Notes: generated from the letters alone by a model not told the origin. Shown: positions 25,170-33,480, counted from the stretch's first letter. The stretch is 64,000 nt of DNA from an uncultured Pseudoflavonifractor sp. (GCF_944387805.1 NZ_CALXGI010000003.1:40722-104721); one strand, 5' to 3'. Translations and numbers: made by a program.

Positions 25170-26656
25170 GCGGCATGGTGACGCTGGTGGGGGCCGGCCC
25201 GGGAGATCCCGGCCTGCTGACCCGCAAGGGCCTGGCGGCCCTGGAAAAAGCGGAAGTGGTGGTGTACGACCGGCTGGTGGCCCCGGAGATTCTGGCCCTC
25301 ATCCCGGAGAAGGCCGAGGCCATCGACGTGGGCAAGCAGGCCTCCCGCCATCCGGTGCCCCAGGATGAGATCAACCGCATCCTCCTGCGCAAGGCCCAGG
25401 AGGGGAAGAACGTGGTGCGGCTGAAGGGCGGCGACCCCTTCCTCTTCGGCCGTGGCGGCGAGGAGCTGGAGCTGCTGTCCGAGCACGGCATCCCCTTCCA
25501 GGAGGTGCCCGGCGTAACCTCCGCCATTGCCGTGCCAGCCTACGGAGGCATCCCGGTGACCCACCGGGATTTCACCTCCTCCCTCCACATCATCACCGGC
25601 CACGCCCGGGCGGGCAAGGCCCTGGACATCGACTTTGAGGCCCTGGTGCGCACCAAGGGTACCCTGGTCTTCCTCATGGGGGTGAGCAGCCTGCCCGCCA
25701 TCTGCGCCGGGCTCACCGCTGCCGGTATGGACCCGGACACCCCCGCCGCCATCGTGGAGCGGGGCACCACCCCCGGCCAGCGCCGGGTCAGCGCCACAGC
25801 GGCCACCCTGGCCCAGGCGGCGGAGGAGCACCACATTGAGAGCCCCGCCATCAGCATTTTCGGCCCGGTCTGCGGCCTGGCGGACAGGTTCGACTGGTTC
25901 GATTCCCTGCCCCTCAAGGGCCGCACCGTGGTGGTGACCCGGCCCAAGGAGCGTGCCGGCACCCTGGCGCCCCGCCTGCGGGCCATGGGCGCCCAGGTGG
26001 TGGAGTACCCCTGCATCGAGACGGTGCCCATTCTGCCCTGTCCCGCCATGGAGGCTGCCCTGAACGCCATCTCCGGCTATGAATGGCTGGCATTCACCAG
26101 CGCCGCCGGGGTGGAGACCGTCTGGCATACCCTGGAGGCCATGGGCAGGGACGCCCGGGCGCTGGGGAGCGTGAAGCTGGCGGCCATCGGTCCCGGCACC
26201 GCCAAGGCCCTGCTGGAGCGCGGCCTGCGGGCCGACTATGTGCCCCAGGTGTACGACGCGGCCCACCTGGGGGCGGGCCTGGCCGGGCTGGCCCAGGGCA
26301 AGGTGCTTCTGCTCCGGGCAGAGCTGGGCTCCAAAGCCTTGACGGACGCCCTGGATGGGGCTAAAATTTCCTATGACGACATTGCCGTCTACCGCACGCT
26401 GTACGACAACCCCCGCTCCGAGGAGCTGCGGAACCGGCTGCTGGCGGAGGAGAGCACTCTGGTCACCTTCACCAGCGCCTCCACGGTCAAGGGCTTTGTG
26501 TCCACCGTGGGGGAGGACTTCCCCTTTGACCGCATTACCGGCGTGTGCATCGGGGAGCAGACCGCCGCCCGGGCCAGAGACTACGGCATCCCCGTGGTGG
26601 TGGCCGAGCGGGCCACCATTGACGCCTTGGTGGAGAAAATCAGCCACATGTTCTAA
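25166..26656 (+). CDS. cobA-hemD: CobA-HemD fusion: uroporphyrinogen III C-methyltransferase and uroporphyrinogen III synthase
   Basis: A 496-residue fused protein. Residues 1 to about 245 are the SUMT methylase (LVGAGPGDPGLLTRKG, KGGDPFLFGRGGEEL, VPGVTSAIAVPAYGGIP), and the rest is HemD (KGRTVVVTRPKERAGTLAP, WLAFTSAAGVETVW, LVTFTSASTVKGFV). The fusion closes the tetrapyrrole ring and then adds methyl groups at C2 and C7 to give precorrin-2. This fusion is common in Firmicutes and fits a cell that makes uroporphyrinogen III mainly for corrinoids or siroheme. Confidence 0.96.
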   Translation: MSGMVTLVGAGPGDPGLLTRKGLAALEKAEVVVYDRLVAPEILALIPEKAEAIDVGKQASRHPVPQDEINRILLRKAQEGKNVVRLKGGDPFLFGRGGEELELLSEHGIPFQEVPGVTSAIAVPAYGGIPVTHRDFTSSLHIITGHARAGKALDIDFEALVRTKGTLVFLMGVSSLPAICAGLTAAGMDPDTPAAIVERGTTPGQRRVSATAATLAQAAEEHHIESPAISIFGPVCGLADRFDWFDSLPLKGRTVVVTRPKERAGTLAPRLRAMGAQVVEYPCIETVPILPCPAMEAALNAISGYEWLAFTSAAGVETVWHTLEAMGRDARALGSVKLAAIGPGTAKALLERGLRADYVPQVYDAAHLGAGLAGLAQGKVLLLRAELGSKALTDALDGAKISYDDIAVYRTLYDNPRSEELRNRLLAEESTLVTFTSASTVKGFVSTVGEDFPFDRITGVCIGEQTAARARDYGIPVVVAERATIDALVEKISHMF

Positions 26657-26704
26657 AATCAAGCAACAATCCGGGCGGAATACCGCCCACGGAAAGGAAG
26701 CAGC

Positions 26705-27691
26705 ATGATGGAACTCATTCAGCGTCCCCGCCGTCTGCGGGGGAACGACAGCATCCGGCGGATGTGCCGGGAGACCCGCATGTCCCCCGACAGCCTGATC
26801 TACCCCATTTTTGTGGACGAGACCCTGAAGGGCCGCCGCCCCATCCCCGCCCTGGAGGGCCAGTACCACTACGGTCTGGACACCGTGTGTGAGGCGGTGC
26901 AGGAGTGCCTGGACGCCGGCGTGGGCCGGTGCATCCTCTTCGGCCTGCCCGCCGCAAAGGACGCGGTGGGGACATCCGCCTGGGTGGAAAACGGCGTGGT
27001 GCAGGAGGCCATCCGGACCATCAAAAAGGCGTTTCCTGACTTCTATGTGGTCACCGACGTATGCATGTGCGAGTACACCGACCACGGCCACTGCGGCATC
27101 CTCTGCGGCCACGAGGTGGACAACGACAAGACCCTGGAGATGATCGCCAGGATTGCCCTCTCCCACGCCCGGGCAGGGGCCGACATGGTGGCCCCCAGCG
27201 ACATGATGGACGGCCGCATCGGCGCTATCCGGGCGGCCCTGGATGGGGACGGGTACAAGAATGTGCCCATCATGTCCTACTCCGCCAAGTATGCCTCCGC
27301 CTTCTACGGACCCTTCCGTGAGGCGGCGGGCTCCGCGCCTGCCTTCGGCGACCGGAAGGGCTACCAGATGGACCCCCACAACCGCCGGGAGGCCATCAAG
27401 GAGTGCGCCCTGGACGTGGACGAGGGGGCGGACATCCTGATGGTCAAGCCCGCTCTGGCCTACCTGGACGTGATCCGGGAGTGCAGGGATGCCTTTGACC
27501 TGCCCATGGCGGCCTATTCGGTGTCCGGCGAGTACGCCATGGTGAAGGCCGCCGCCGCCGCCGGGCTCATCGACGAGTACCGCATCATGTGCGAGAGCGC
27601 TGTCTCCGTATTCCGTGCCGGGGCGGACATCCTTATCACCTATTACGCCAAGGAACTCTCACAGGCAATGAAGAAAGGGGATATCGGCTGA
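26705..27691 (+). CDS. hemB: HemB, porphobilinogen synthase
   Basis: A 328-residue enzyme that condenses two 5-aminolevulinates. The Zn-binding Cys residues are in VTDVCMCEYTDHGHCGI, the first Schiff-base Lys in MSYSAKYASAFYGPFR, and the second in ILMVKPALAYLDVI. The start could be 26705 or 26708 (two adjacent ATG codons) after GGAAAGGAAG. It overlaps hemL by 1 bp. Confidence 0.96.
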   Translation: MMELIQRPRRLRGNDSIRRMCRETRMSPDSLIYPIFVDETLKGRRPIPALEGQYHYGLDTVCEAVQECLDAGVGRCILFGLPAAKDAVGTSAWVENGVVQEAIRTIKKAFPDFYVVTDVCMCEYTDHGHCGILCGHEVDNDKTLEMIARIALSHARAGADMVAPSDMMDGRIGAIRAALDGDGYKNVPIMSYSAKYASAFYGPFREAAGSAPAFGDRKGYQMDPHNRREAIKECALDVDEGADILMVKPALAYLDVIRECRDAFDLPMAAYSVSGEYAMVKAAAAAGLIDEYRIMCESAVSVFRAGADILITYYAKELSQAMKKGDIG

Positions 27692-28974
27692 TGGACCGCA
27701 GCGAACAGCTTTTTGAAGAGGCGAAACGAGTGCTGCCCGGCGGCGTCAACTCCCCGGTGCGGGCCTTCCGGGCCGTGGGTATGGCGCCCCGGTTCATCAC
27801 CCGGGCCGACGGCGCATACCTCTGGGACGAGGACGGCAGAAAATATCTGGACTATGTGGGCTCCTGGGGGCCCATGATCCTGGGCCATAACCACCCGGTC
27901 ATCCGGGAGGCGGTGGAGAAGGCGGTGAAGGACGGCCTGTCCTTCGGCGCGCCCACCGCCCGGGAGGTGGAGATTGCCGAGCTGATGGTGGAGCTGGTGC
28001 CCAATATTGAGATGGTGCGCATGGTCAACTCGGGCACCGAGGCGGTCATGTCCGCCCTGCGGCTGGCCCGGGGCGTCACCGGCCGGGACAAGCTCATCAA
28101 GTTTGAGGGCTGCTACCACGGCCACTCCGACTGCCTCCTGGTGGGGGCGGGCTCCTCCGCCCTGGCGGGGGGACACCCTACTTCCGCCGGCGTGCCCCAG
28201 GTGGTGGTGCAGGACACCCTCACCGCCCAGTTCAACGACCTGAAGAGCGTGGAGGACCTGCTGGAGCAGAACAGCGGCCAGGTGGCCGCCGTCATTGTGG
28301 AGCCGGTGGCCGCCAACATGGGCGTGGTGGGCCCCGCCCCCGGCTTCCTGGAGGGACTGCGGACCCTGTGCGACAAGTACGGCGCCCTGCTCATTTTTGA
28401 CGAGGTTATCACCGGCTTCCGCCTGGCCCTGGGCGGCGCCCAGGAGTACTACGGCGTGAAGGCGGACATTGTCACCTTCGGCAAAATCATCGGCGGCGGC
28501 ATGCCCGTGGGCGCCTACTGTGCCAGCCGGGAGATGATGGAGCAGGTGGCTCCCTGCGGCCCGGTCTACCAGGCGGGCACCCTCAGCGGCAACCCGGTGG
28601 CCATGGCCGCGGGACTTGCCCAGCTGCACTACCTGAAGGACCACCCGGAGGTGTACACCCAGATTGGGGACTACGCCGCCCTGCTGGCCGGCGGCCTGCG
28701 GGAGGCGGCGGAGCGCACCGGCGCTCGGGTGCACATCAACCAGGTGGGCTCCCTGCTGGCCCCCTTCTTCACCCCCGCCGACGTGAACACCTTTACCGAC
28801 GCCAAGGGCAGCGACGTGGCCATGTACGCCCGGTATTTTTCCGGCATGCTGGAGCGGGGCGTTTACCTGGCCCCTGCACAGTTCGAGGCCATGTTTGTCT
28901 CCGCCGCCCACAGCCACGAGGACCTGAGCCGCACTCTGGAAGCCGCCGGGGCCGTACTGGGCAGTCTGGTATGA
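27691..28974 (+). CDS. hemL: HemL, glutamate-1-semialdehyde 2,1-aminomutase
   Basis: A 427-residue PLP enzyme that converts glutamate-1-semialdehyde to 5-aminolevulinate. It begins with LFEEAKRVLPGGVNSPVRAF, has NSGTEAVMSALRLARG and GCYHGHSD, and the PLP Lys lies in VTFGKIIGGGMPVGAY. The start at 27691 is placed right at the hemB stop (TGATG) after AAAGGGG; an in-frame upstream start would lie inside hemB. This is the last gene of the long plus-strand corrinoid run. Confidence 0.96.
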   Translation: MDRSEQLFEEAKRVLPGGVNSPVRAFRAVGMAPRFITRADGAYLWDEDGRKYLDYVGSWGPMILGHNHPVIREAVEKAVKDGLSFGAPTAREVEIAELMVELVPNIEMVRMVNSGTEAVMSALRLARGVTGRDKLIKFEGCYHGHSDCLLVGAGSSALAGGHPTSAGVPQVVVQDTLTAQFNDLKSVEDLLEQNSGQVAAVIVEPVAANMGVVGPAPGFLEGLRTLCDKYGALLIFDEVITGFRLALGGAQEYYGVKADIVTFGKIIGGGMPVGAYCASREMMEQVAPCGPVYQAGTLSGNPVAMAAGLAQLHYLKDHPEVYTQIGDYAALLAGGLREAAERTGARVHINQVGSLLAPFFTPADVNTFTDAKGSDVAMYARYFSGMLERGVYLAPAQFEAMFVSAAHSHEDLSRTLEAAGAVLGSLV

Positions 28975-29002
28975 GAAACGCCAAAGGACTGCATATTTTC
29001 CC

Positions 29003-29032
29003 CGGACAGCGGAGATAGATATGAGATATACT
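29003..29032 (+). promoter_or_regulatory. Possible promoter ahead of riboswitch 3
   Basis: CGGACA (29003-29008) and TATACT (29027-29032) are 18 bp apart. The -35 match is partial. If real, the third riboswitch leader has its own start site after hemL. The stretch 28975-29447 contains no gene, only this candidate, the riboswitch, its terminator and the spoIIE leader. Confidence 0.35.
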
Positions 29033-29077
29033 GAACGGAATTAGAGTAGGGCTTTGCCCTGGGCTGCGGAACGCTGT

Positions 29078-29206
29078 GCACTTGTCAAGTGCCCATCATG
29101 GATGAGGTGAAAGGAAACCGGGTGAGAATCCCGAGCGATCCGGCCACTGTATTCGGAGAGCAAACTGCGGGGCGGGAGATCCCTCAGATCATTGCCGGGT
29201 GCTCCC
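29078..29206 (+). ncRNA. Cobalamin-riboswitch-like element 3, upstream of spoIIE
   Basis: GTGAAAGGAAACCGGGTGAGAA (29107 onward), CCCGAGCGATCCGGCCACTGTA and a later CTCAGATCATTGCC follow the order of the cobalamin aptamer core. The final B12 box is more divergent than in the other two copies. A strong intrinsic terminator follows at 29280. The presence of the core is seen directly; ligand binding and the controlled gene are inferred. Confidence 0.78.
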
Positions 29207-29279
29207 CAATGAGGATGGTGTGCGCTGCGTTCTCTGCCGGTCTGGAGGCGGCCTCTGAGTTTTTCCGAAATTCCGTGAC

Positions 29280-29326
29280 AAAAGCGCCGTTTTCACCGGA
29301 TAGAATGGGGAGAACGGCGCTTTTTT
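29280..29326 (+). terminator. Terminator between riboswitch 3 and spoIIE
   Basis: AAAAGCGCCGTTTTC (29280-29294) pairs with GAGAACGGCGC and the T run (29310-29326), leaving a 15-nt loop. It is a classical intrinsic terminator and fits as the expression platform of the upstream element. Confidence 0.9.
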
Positions 29327-29374
29327 GTATATTGATTCTTTGAAAGCGTGTCTGTTTCCGACCGAGTTTTTCCA

Positions 29375-29380
29375 TATAAT
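29375..29380 (+). promoter_or_regulatory. Candidate -10 element of a separate spoIIE promoter
   Basis: A perfect TATAAT lies between the riboswitch terminator and spoIIE. No good -35 is at 16-18 bp; a TTGAAA sits farther upstream (29340-29345). Spo0A-activated promoters can have unusual spacing, but no clear Spo0A box was found. Confidence 0.35.
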
Positions 29381-29402
29381 GGATTATACTGTCTCTGATG
29401 TA

Positions 29403-29427
29403 CCTCCCGGATGGACAAGCCGGGAGG
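29403..29427 (+). other. Hairpin just upstream of the spoIIE ribosome site
   Basis: CCTCCCGG (29403-29410) pairs perfectly with CCGGGAGG (29420-29427), four bases before the AAGGAG used by spoIIE. The first arm is also anti-Shine-Dalgarno-like. It could affect translation of spoIIE; no T tract is present. Confidence 0.45.
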
Positions 29428-29447
29428 AAAAAGGAGACGTGCGGAAC

Positions 29448-31811
29448 ATGGCGACGAAGGAAAAGCTGAAAACCCGGGCCGCCCGGGCCAGGGAGGAGAT
29501 GCGGGACACGGGGCGCCTGGTGCTCCGCGCCCCGGCGCTGGTGCGCACAGCGGAGTGCGTAATCCGCTTCCTGCTGGGGGCCATGCTGTCGGGGGCGGAG
29601 ATTTTTGGCGGCAGCGCCCCTTTTGGGCTGGCCATGGTGGGGGCCTCCGGCTCCGGGCTGGACGGTTTCTCCGCCCTGCTGGGAGCCTGCTTCGGATACC
29701 TCTCCTTTCAGGGCTTTACCCAGGGCCTGCGGTATGTGGCGGCAGCTATCCTCATTTTCTCCGTGTCCTTCGCCTTCTATGATGTAAAGGCCTACCGGTG
29801 GGCCTGGTTCATGCCGGCAGTCTCGGCGGCCATGAACTTTGTCACCGGCTTTGTGTACCTGTCCAAGCGGGGCTGGCTGACGGTGGACACCATCTTTTTT
29901 GCCACCGAGCTTCTCCTCACCGCCGGGGCGGTTTATTTCTACCGCCTGGCCCTATCCCCCTGGAAGCGGAAGGAGGAGGGCGGCGAGCTGACCGTACGGC
30001 AGCTGGTGAGCTTTCTCATCCTGGGGGGCACCGTACTCATCACCATGAGCAAGATTACCCTCTTTGACGGCGCCATCTCCCTGGGGCGGTTCTGCGCCGC
30101 CCTGGCGGTGATGGTGGCCGGGTATCAGTGCGGCGTCGGCGTAGGGGCGGCAACGGGGGTGGCTGCCGGCCTGGCTATGGATATAGCCGCAGGCGGCGCG
30201 CCCTTCTACAGCATGGCCTTCGGATTTGCCGGGCTCATCACCGGCGTGTTCCGGCGGCAGGGCAAGCTATTTGCCGCCCTGGCCTATGTCATTGCCAATG
30301 CGGTGGCAGTGCTTTGGACCTGGGACAACGGCTTTCAAATTGCCATTCTCTACGAGGTCTTTATCGCCTCAGTTATTTTTATGCTCCTGCCCCGGAGGGC
30401 CTTCCGGTGGGCGGCGGCGCTCTCTGTGTCTGAGCGGCGGCGGGATACCACGGCCAAGGCCCAGGAGTATCTGAGAGAGCGGCTGGACGGGGCGGCAGGG
30501 GCCTTCCGCTCCCTCCAGGAATCCCTGAGGCAAAGCCTGGGCGGCAGGACGCCCAACGACAATGACGCCGCCGCCATTTTCGACCGGGCGGCCAACCGGG
30601 TATGCCGTAAATGTGCCCTCCAGTCGGCCTGCTGGCAGCGGGACTACATTACCACCTTCAACGCCCTCAACGACGCTCTCCCGGCCATGCTGGATCGGGG
30701 CCGGGGGGAGCCCGGCGATTTTCCGCCCCACTTCTCCAACCGGTGCCTCCGGTTTTCCGCCTTCCTGGCGGCGGCCAACGAGGAGCTGGTGGGCCTGCTC
30801 TACCGGCGGCAATACGCCGCCCGCCTGCGGGACAACCGTTCGGCGGTGTGCCGGGAGTACGGCGCCCTGGCCGAGGTACTGGGGACGGCGGCGGCAGAAT
30901 TCGGGCGGGAGCTGGTGCCGGACCCGGTGCGGGAGAAGCGCATCCGGCAGCATCTGACCGCCCTCGGACTGGAGGGGGAGGCGGCCGCTTGTTACGGCCA
31001 GGCAGGCCGCCTGCGGGGGGAAATTGAGGGCCGCGGGCTGGATATCCTGCGGACGCCCGGGGAGCTGAAAAAGCTCTCCGCTCTGGCTGGAGTCCCCCTC
31101 CGGGCCACCGGAGAGGAGGAGGGAAAGCGGCCCAACAGGCTGGTGTTTGCCCAGGCGGAGCCCTTTATGGCGGTGGCGGGAGTGGCAGCCCGAAAGAAGG
31201 ACGGCCAGACTGTCAGCGGGGACACGGGGGCCTGGTTCAAGCTGGACGACGGCAGCCTGTATGTGCTCCTGTGCGACGGCATGGGCAGCGGCGCGGCGGC
31301 GGGGGAGGACTCCTCTCTGGCAGTGCGGCTGCTGGAGCAGTTTCTCCGGGCGGGGATTCCGGCGGAGACTGCCCTGAAGACCATCAGCTCCGCCCTGGCG
31401 CTCCGGGGAGAGGAGGCCGGCGGCTTTACCACCATCGACCTGCTGCGGCTGGACCTGTTTACCGGCTCCATGTGGGTCTACAAGTACGGCGCGGCTCCCA
31501 CCTATGTACGAAAAGGAAGAACGGTAACCCGCATTACCGGCGCGGCCCTGCCTGCCGGTCTGTCGGTGGGGGAGGGAGGCGCTCCTGATGTGACTTCCCT
31601 GAAGCTGGAGCCGGGGGATATGGTGCTGCTGGTCAGCGACGGGGTAGCCGGCGGCGGGGAGGACCAGTGGCTGCGGGATATGTTCTCCGCCTTTGAGGGG
31701 GACAGTCCCAAGGACCTGGCCTGCGCACTCATCAATGAGAGCGACGGCAAGGAGGTAGGCCCGGACGACCGCACAGCACTGGTGCTCCGCTTTTCCCGCC
31801 AGGAGCCGTAA
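29448..31811 (+). CDS. spoIIE: SpoIIE, stage II sporulation protein E (PP2C-type phosphatase)
   Basis: A 787-residue protein with the SpoIIE plan. The N-terminal third has about ten hydrophobic segments, a central cytoplasmic region contains Cys-rich FDRAANRVCRKCALQSACWQRDY, and the C-terminal PP2C domain shows LLCDGMGSGAAAGEDSSL, LVSDGVAG and the metal-binding PDDRTALVLRF end. In Bacillus it dephosphorylates SpoIIAA to activate sigma-F in the forespore and takes part in polar division. The start at 29448 has AAGGAG 11 bp upstream. It supports an endospore-forming host. A B12-type riboswitch lies upstream. Confidence 0.94.
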   Translation: MATKEKLKTRAARAREEMRDTGRLVLRAPALVRTAECVIRFLLGAMLSGAEIFGGSAPFGLAMVGASGSGLDGFSALLGACFGYLSFQGFTQGLRYVAAAILIFSVSFAFYDVKAYRWAWFMPAVSAAMNFVTGFVYLSKRGWLTVDTIFFATELLLTAGAVYFYRLALSPWKRKEEGGELTVRQLVSFLILGGTVLITMSKITLFDGAISLGRFCAALAVMVAGYQCGVGVGAATGVAAGLAMDIAAGGAPFYSMAFGFAGLITGVFRRQGKLFAALAYVIANAVAVLWTWDNGFQIAILYEVFIASVIFMLLPRRAFRWAAALSVSERRRDTTAKAQEYLRERLDGAAGAFRSLQESLRQSLGGRTPNDNDAAAIFDRAANRVCRKCALQSACWQRDYITTFNALNDALPAMLDRGRGEPGDFPPHFSNRCLRFSAFLAAANEELVGLLYRRQYAARLRDNRSAVCREYGALAEVLGTAAAEFGRELVPDPVREKRIRQHLTALGLEGEAAACYGQAGRLRGEIEGRGLDILRTPGELKKLSALAGVPLRATGEEEGKRPNRLVFAQAEPFMAVAGVAARKKDGQTVSGDTGAWFKLDDGSLYVLLCDGMGSGAAAGEDSSLAVRLLEQFLRAGIPAETALKTISSALALRGEEAGGFTTIDLLRLDLFTGSMWVYKYGAAPTYVRKGRTVTRITGAALPAGLSVGEGGAPDVTSLKLEPGDMVLLVSDGVAGGGEDQWLRDMFSAFEGDSPKDLACALINESDGKEVGPDDRTALVLRFSRQEP

Positions 31812-31818
31812 TATAAGC

Positions 31819-31853
31819 GCAATGAGCCGCGCCAGAATGGCGCGGCTCATTGC
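31819..31853. terminator. Bidirectional hairpin between spoIIE and the lipoprotein gene
   Basis: GCAATGAGCCGCGCC pairs perfectly with GGCGCGGCTCATTGC around AGAAT (15 bp). It lies between two convergent genes. Flanking T tracts are weak on both strands. Confidence 0.7.
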
Positions 31854-31874
31854 AGTGTCAGAGCGGATATCCGG

Positions 31875-32279
31875 TTATTTTACTGCCCGCTCCACGCCTT
31901 TTCCAATATTCTGCACACCCTTACCGATATCCTCCACTGCCCGGCCGGCGCCGTCAATGACGTCCTTGGCGGCGTCGCCCGCGTCATCCACTGCGTCCTT
32001 CATATCATTTCCGGCGTTGTCCATATCGTCCGTATTATCTGCGCCGTCACCCTCTACATGGCCGTTCTCATCGGAGTAATAGCTGCCGTCGCCGGCAGAG
32101 GGCGCGGGCATGGCGGAGGGGCTCTCAGAGGGCGTCTGGCTGTGGGTGTCACCGGGCATGTCAGGGGTCACGACAGGCGTAGGGGTGGGGGTCACGTCGG
32201 GCATTTTTTCTGCCGTGCAGCCCACGGCTCCAAGGGCCACTGTCAGGCCCAGAACAAAGAGCGCAAAGGTCCGTTTCAT
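31875..32279 (-). CDS. Small acidic lipoprotein with a Pro/Thr-rich linker
   Basis: A 134-residue protein. The first 21 residues are a lipoprotein-type signal (MKRTFALFVLGLTVALGAVGC, with Cys at the expected acylation site). A linker rich in Pro, Thr and Ser (about residues 28-62) follows, then an acidic stretch and a C-terminal part with repeated amphipathic words (DAAKDVIDGAGRAVEDIGKG, then NIGKGVERAVK). The C-terminal part resembles low-complexity helical surface proteins. No enzyme motif is seen. The AGGAGGAA ribosome site is good. It is exported and membrane-anchored by inference; the function is unknown. Confidence 0.75.
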   Translation of the reverse strand: MKRTFALFVLGLTVALGAVGCTAEKMPDVTPTPTPVVTPDMPGDTHSQTPSESPSAMPAPSAGDGSYYSDENGHVEGDGADNTDDMDNAGNDMKDAVDDAGDAAKDVIDGAGRAVEDIGKGVQNIGKGVERAVK

Positions 32280-32417
32280 TGTATTCCTCCTGAAATTTAT
32301 TGTTCTGGCGGGTTCTCTATCCGTCTCGTAGTATGCGCCGGAATACCAGGATTAGAAGCGGTAAAAATTTTTTTCAGAATGGCTTGCTTTTTTTAGATAA
32401 GTCTGATACTATAATAT

Positions 32418-32432
32418 CAGTAATCATTACTG
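32418..32432 (+). promoter_or_regulatory. PerR/Fur-like box upstream of the superoxide reductase gene
   Basis: CAGTAATCATTACTG is a perfect 7-1-7 inverted repeat; its core TAATcATTA matches the centre of PerR and Fur boxes. A TATAAT at 32410-32415 lies just before it, so the box could cover the start site of an upstream promoter. Peroxide- or iron-dependent repression of the downstream genes is inferred. Confidence 0.55.
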
Positions 32433-32454
32433 TTAATAAAAGGAAACATTTTGC

Positions 32455-32483
32455 TTGCACAAAATATTCAGACCTGATATTCT
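32455..32483 (+). promoter_or_regulatory. Promoter of the superoxide reductase-rubrerythrin genes
   Basis: TTGCAC (32455-32460) and TATTCT (32478-32483) are 17 bp apart, 23 bp before the start codon region. The gap 32280-32505 otherwise holds only the palindrome listed separately. Confidence 0.6.
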
Positions 32484-32505
32484 GTAACAAAAGGGAGGAA
32501 AAAAG

Positions 32506-32892
32506 ATGGAACTGAAGCTGTACCGCTGCGCGCACTGCGGCAACATCGCGTTCAAGGTGGTGGACAAGGGCGTACCTCTGTTCTGCTGCGGGGAGAAGAT
32601 GGAGGAGCTGGTGCCCAACACGACGGACGGCGCGCTGGAGAAGCATGTCCCTGTGGTGGAAAAGACTGCTCACGGCCACGGTTATTCCGTCACTGTCAAG
32701 GTGGGCGAGGTGGAGCACCCCATGCTCCCCGAGCACTATATTCCCCTGATCGCAGCCGTCAGCGGCGATACCGTCACCATGAAATTCCCCAAGCCCGGCG
32801 ACAAGCCGGAGCTGCGCACCTTCAGCGCCGACGGCGCGGTGAAGGCCTATGAGATCTGCAATCTCCACGGCTACTGGAAGAGCGCGGACTGA
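32506..32892 (+). CDS. dfx: Desulfoferrodoxin (superoxide reductase, two-iron type)
   Basis: A 128-residue cytoplasmic enzyme that reduces superoxide to peroxide without releasing oxygen. Residues 8, 11, 27 and 28 are the Cys ligands of the desulforedoxin centre. The catalytic centre is also clear: E45-K46-H47, H71, H77, and the C-terminal C118 and H121 in CNLHGYW. The ribosome site GGGAGGAAAAA precedes the ATG. A rubrerythrin gene follows 45 bp later, and the two together form the usual oxygen-defence pair of strict anaerobes. Confidence 0.95.
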   Translation: MELKLYRCAHCGNIAFKVVDKGVPLFCCGEKMEELVPNTTDGALEKHVPVVEKTAHGHGYSVTVKVGEVEHPMLPEHYIPLIAAVSGDTVTMKFPKPGDKPELRTFSADGAVKAYEICNLHGYWKSAD

Positions 32893-32937
32893 GTCCGAAA
32901 GAACACAAATAACCCATATCAGAAAGGAGTTTTTGCA

Positions 32938-33471
32938 ATGGAACTGAAGGGCAGCAAGACGGAGGCCAATCTCTGGAAGGCATTTGCAGGCGAGAGCATG
33001 GCCCGGAACAAGTACACCTACTTTGCCAGCAAGGCCAAGAAGGAGGGCTATGAGCAGATCGCGGCCATCTTCGAGGAGACCGCCGGCAACGAGAAGGAGC
33101 ACGCCAAGCTTTGGTTCAAGGAGCTGGGCGGCATCGGCGACACTGCGGCCAACCTGAAGGCCGCCGCTGCCGGAGAGAACGAGGAGTGGACCCAGATGTA
33201 CAAGGAGATGGCCGAGACGGCCAAGGAGGAGGGCTTTGAGCGCCTGGCCTTCCTGTTCTCCGGCGTGGGCAAGATTGAGAAGGAGCACGAGGAGCGCTAC
33301 CTGACCCTTCTGAAGAATCTGGAGGAGGGCATGGTCTTCAAGCGCGGTGAGGAGTACATCTGGAAGTGCCGCAACTGCGGCCACATCCATGTGGGCAAGG
33401 AAGCCCCGGGCGTCTGCCCCGTGTGCGCTCATCCTCAGGCCTACTTTGAGCTTCAGGCCAAGAATTATTGA
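32938..33471 (+). CDS. rbr: Rubrerythrin
   Basis: A 177-residue non-haem di-iron peroxidase. The N-terminal four-helix domain has the E-x2-R/N-type ligands in [20 protein letters not shown] and [17 protein letters not shown], with the second half in [15 protein letters not shown]. The C-terminal rubredoxin-like domain holds CRNCGHIH and [11 protein letters not shown]. It reduces hydrogen peroxide to water, using the product of the superoxide reductase next to it. The AGAAAGGAG site precedes the start. A long hairpin follows. Confidence 0.95.
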   Translation: MELKGSKTEANLWKAFAGESMARNKYTYFASKAKKEGYEQIAAIFEETAGNEKEHAKLWFKELGGIGDTAANLKAAAAGENEEWTQMYKEMAETAKEEGFERLAFLFSGVGKIEKEHEERYLTLLKNLEEGMVFKRGEEYIWKCRNCGHIHVGKEAPGVCPVCAHPQAYFELQAKNY

Positions 33472-33480
33472 GCATAGTAT

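Noticed and set aside
22659..28974. A haem biosynthesis operon
   Set aside because: All genes stop at uroporphyrinogen III/precorrin-2; no hemE, hemN, hemG or coproporphyrin-branch gene is present, so the set serves corrinoid (and possibly siroheme) synthesis.
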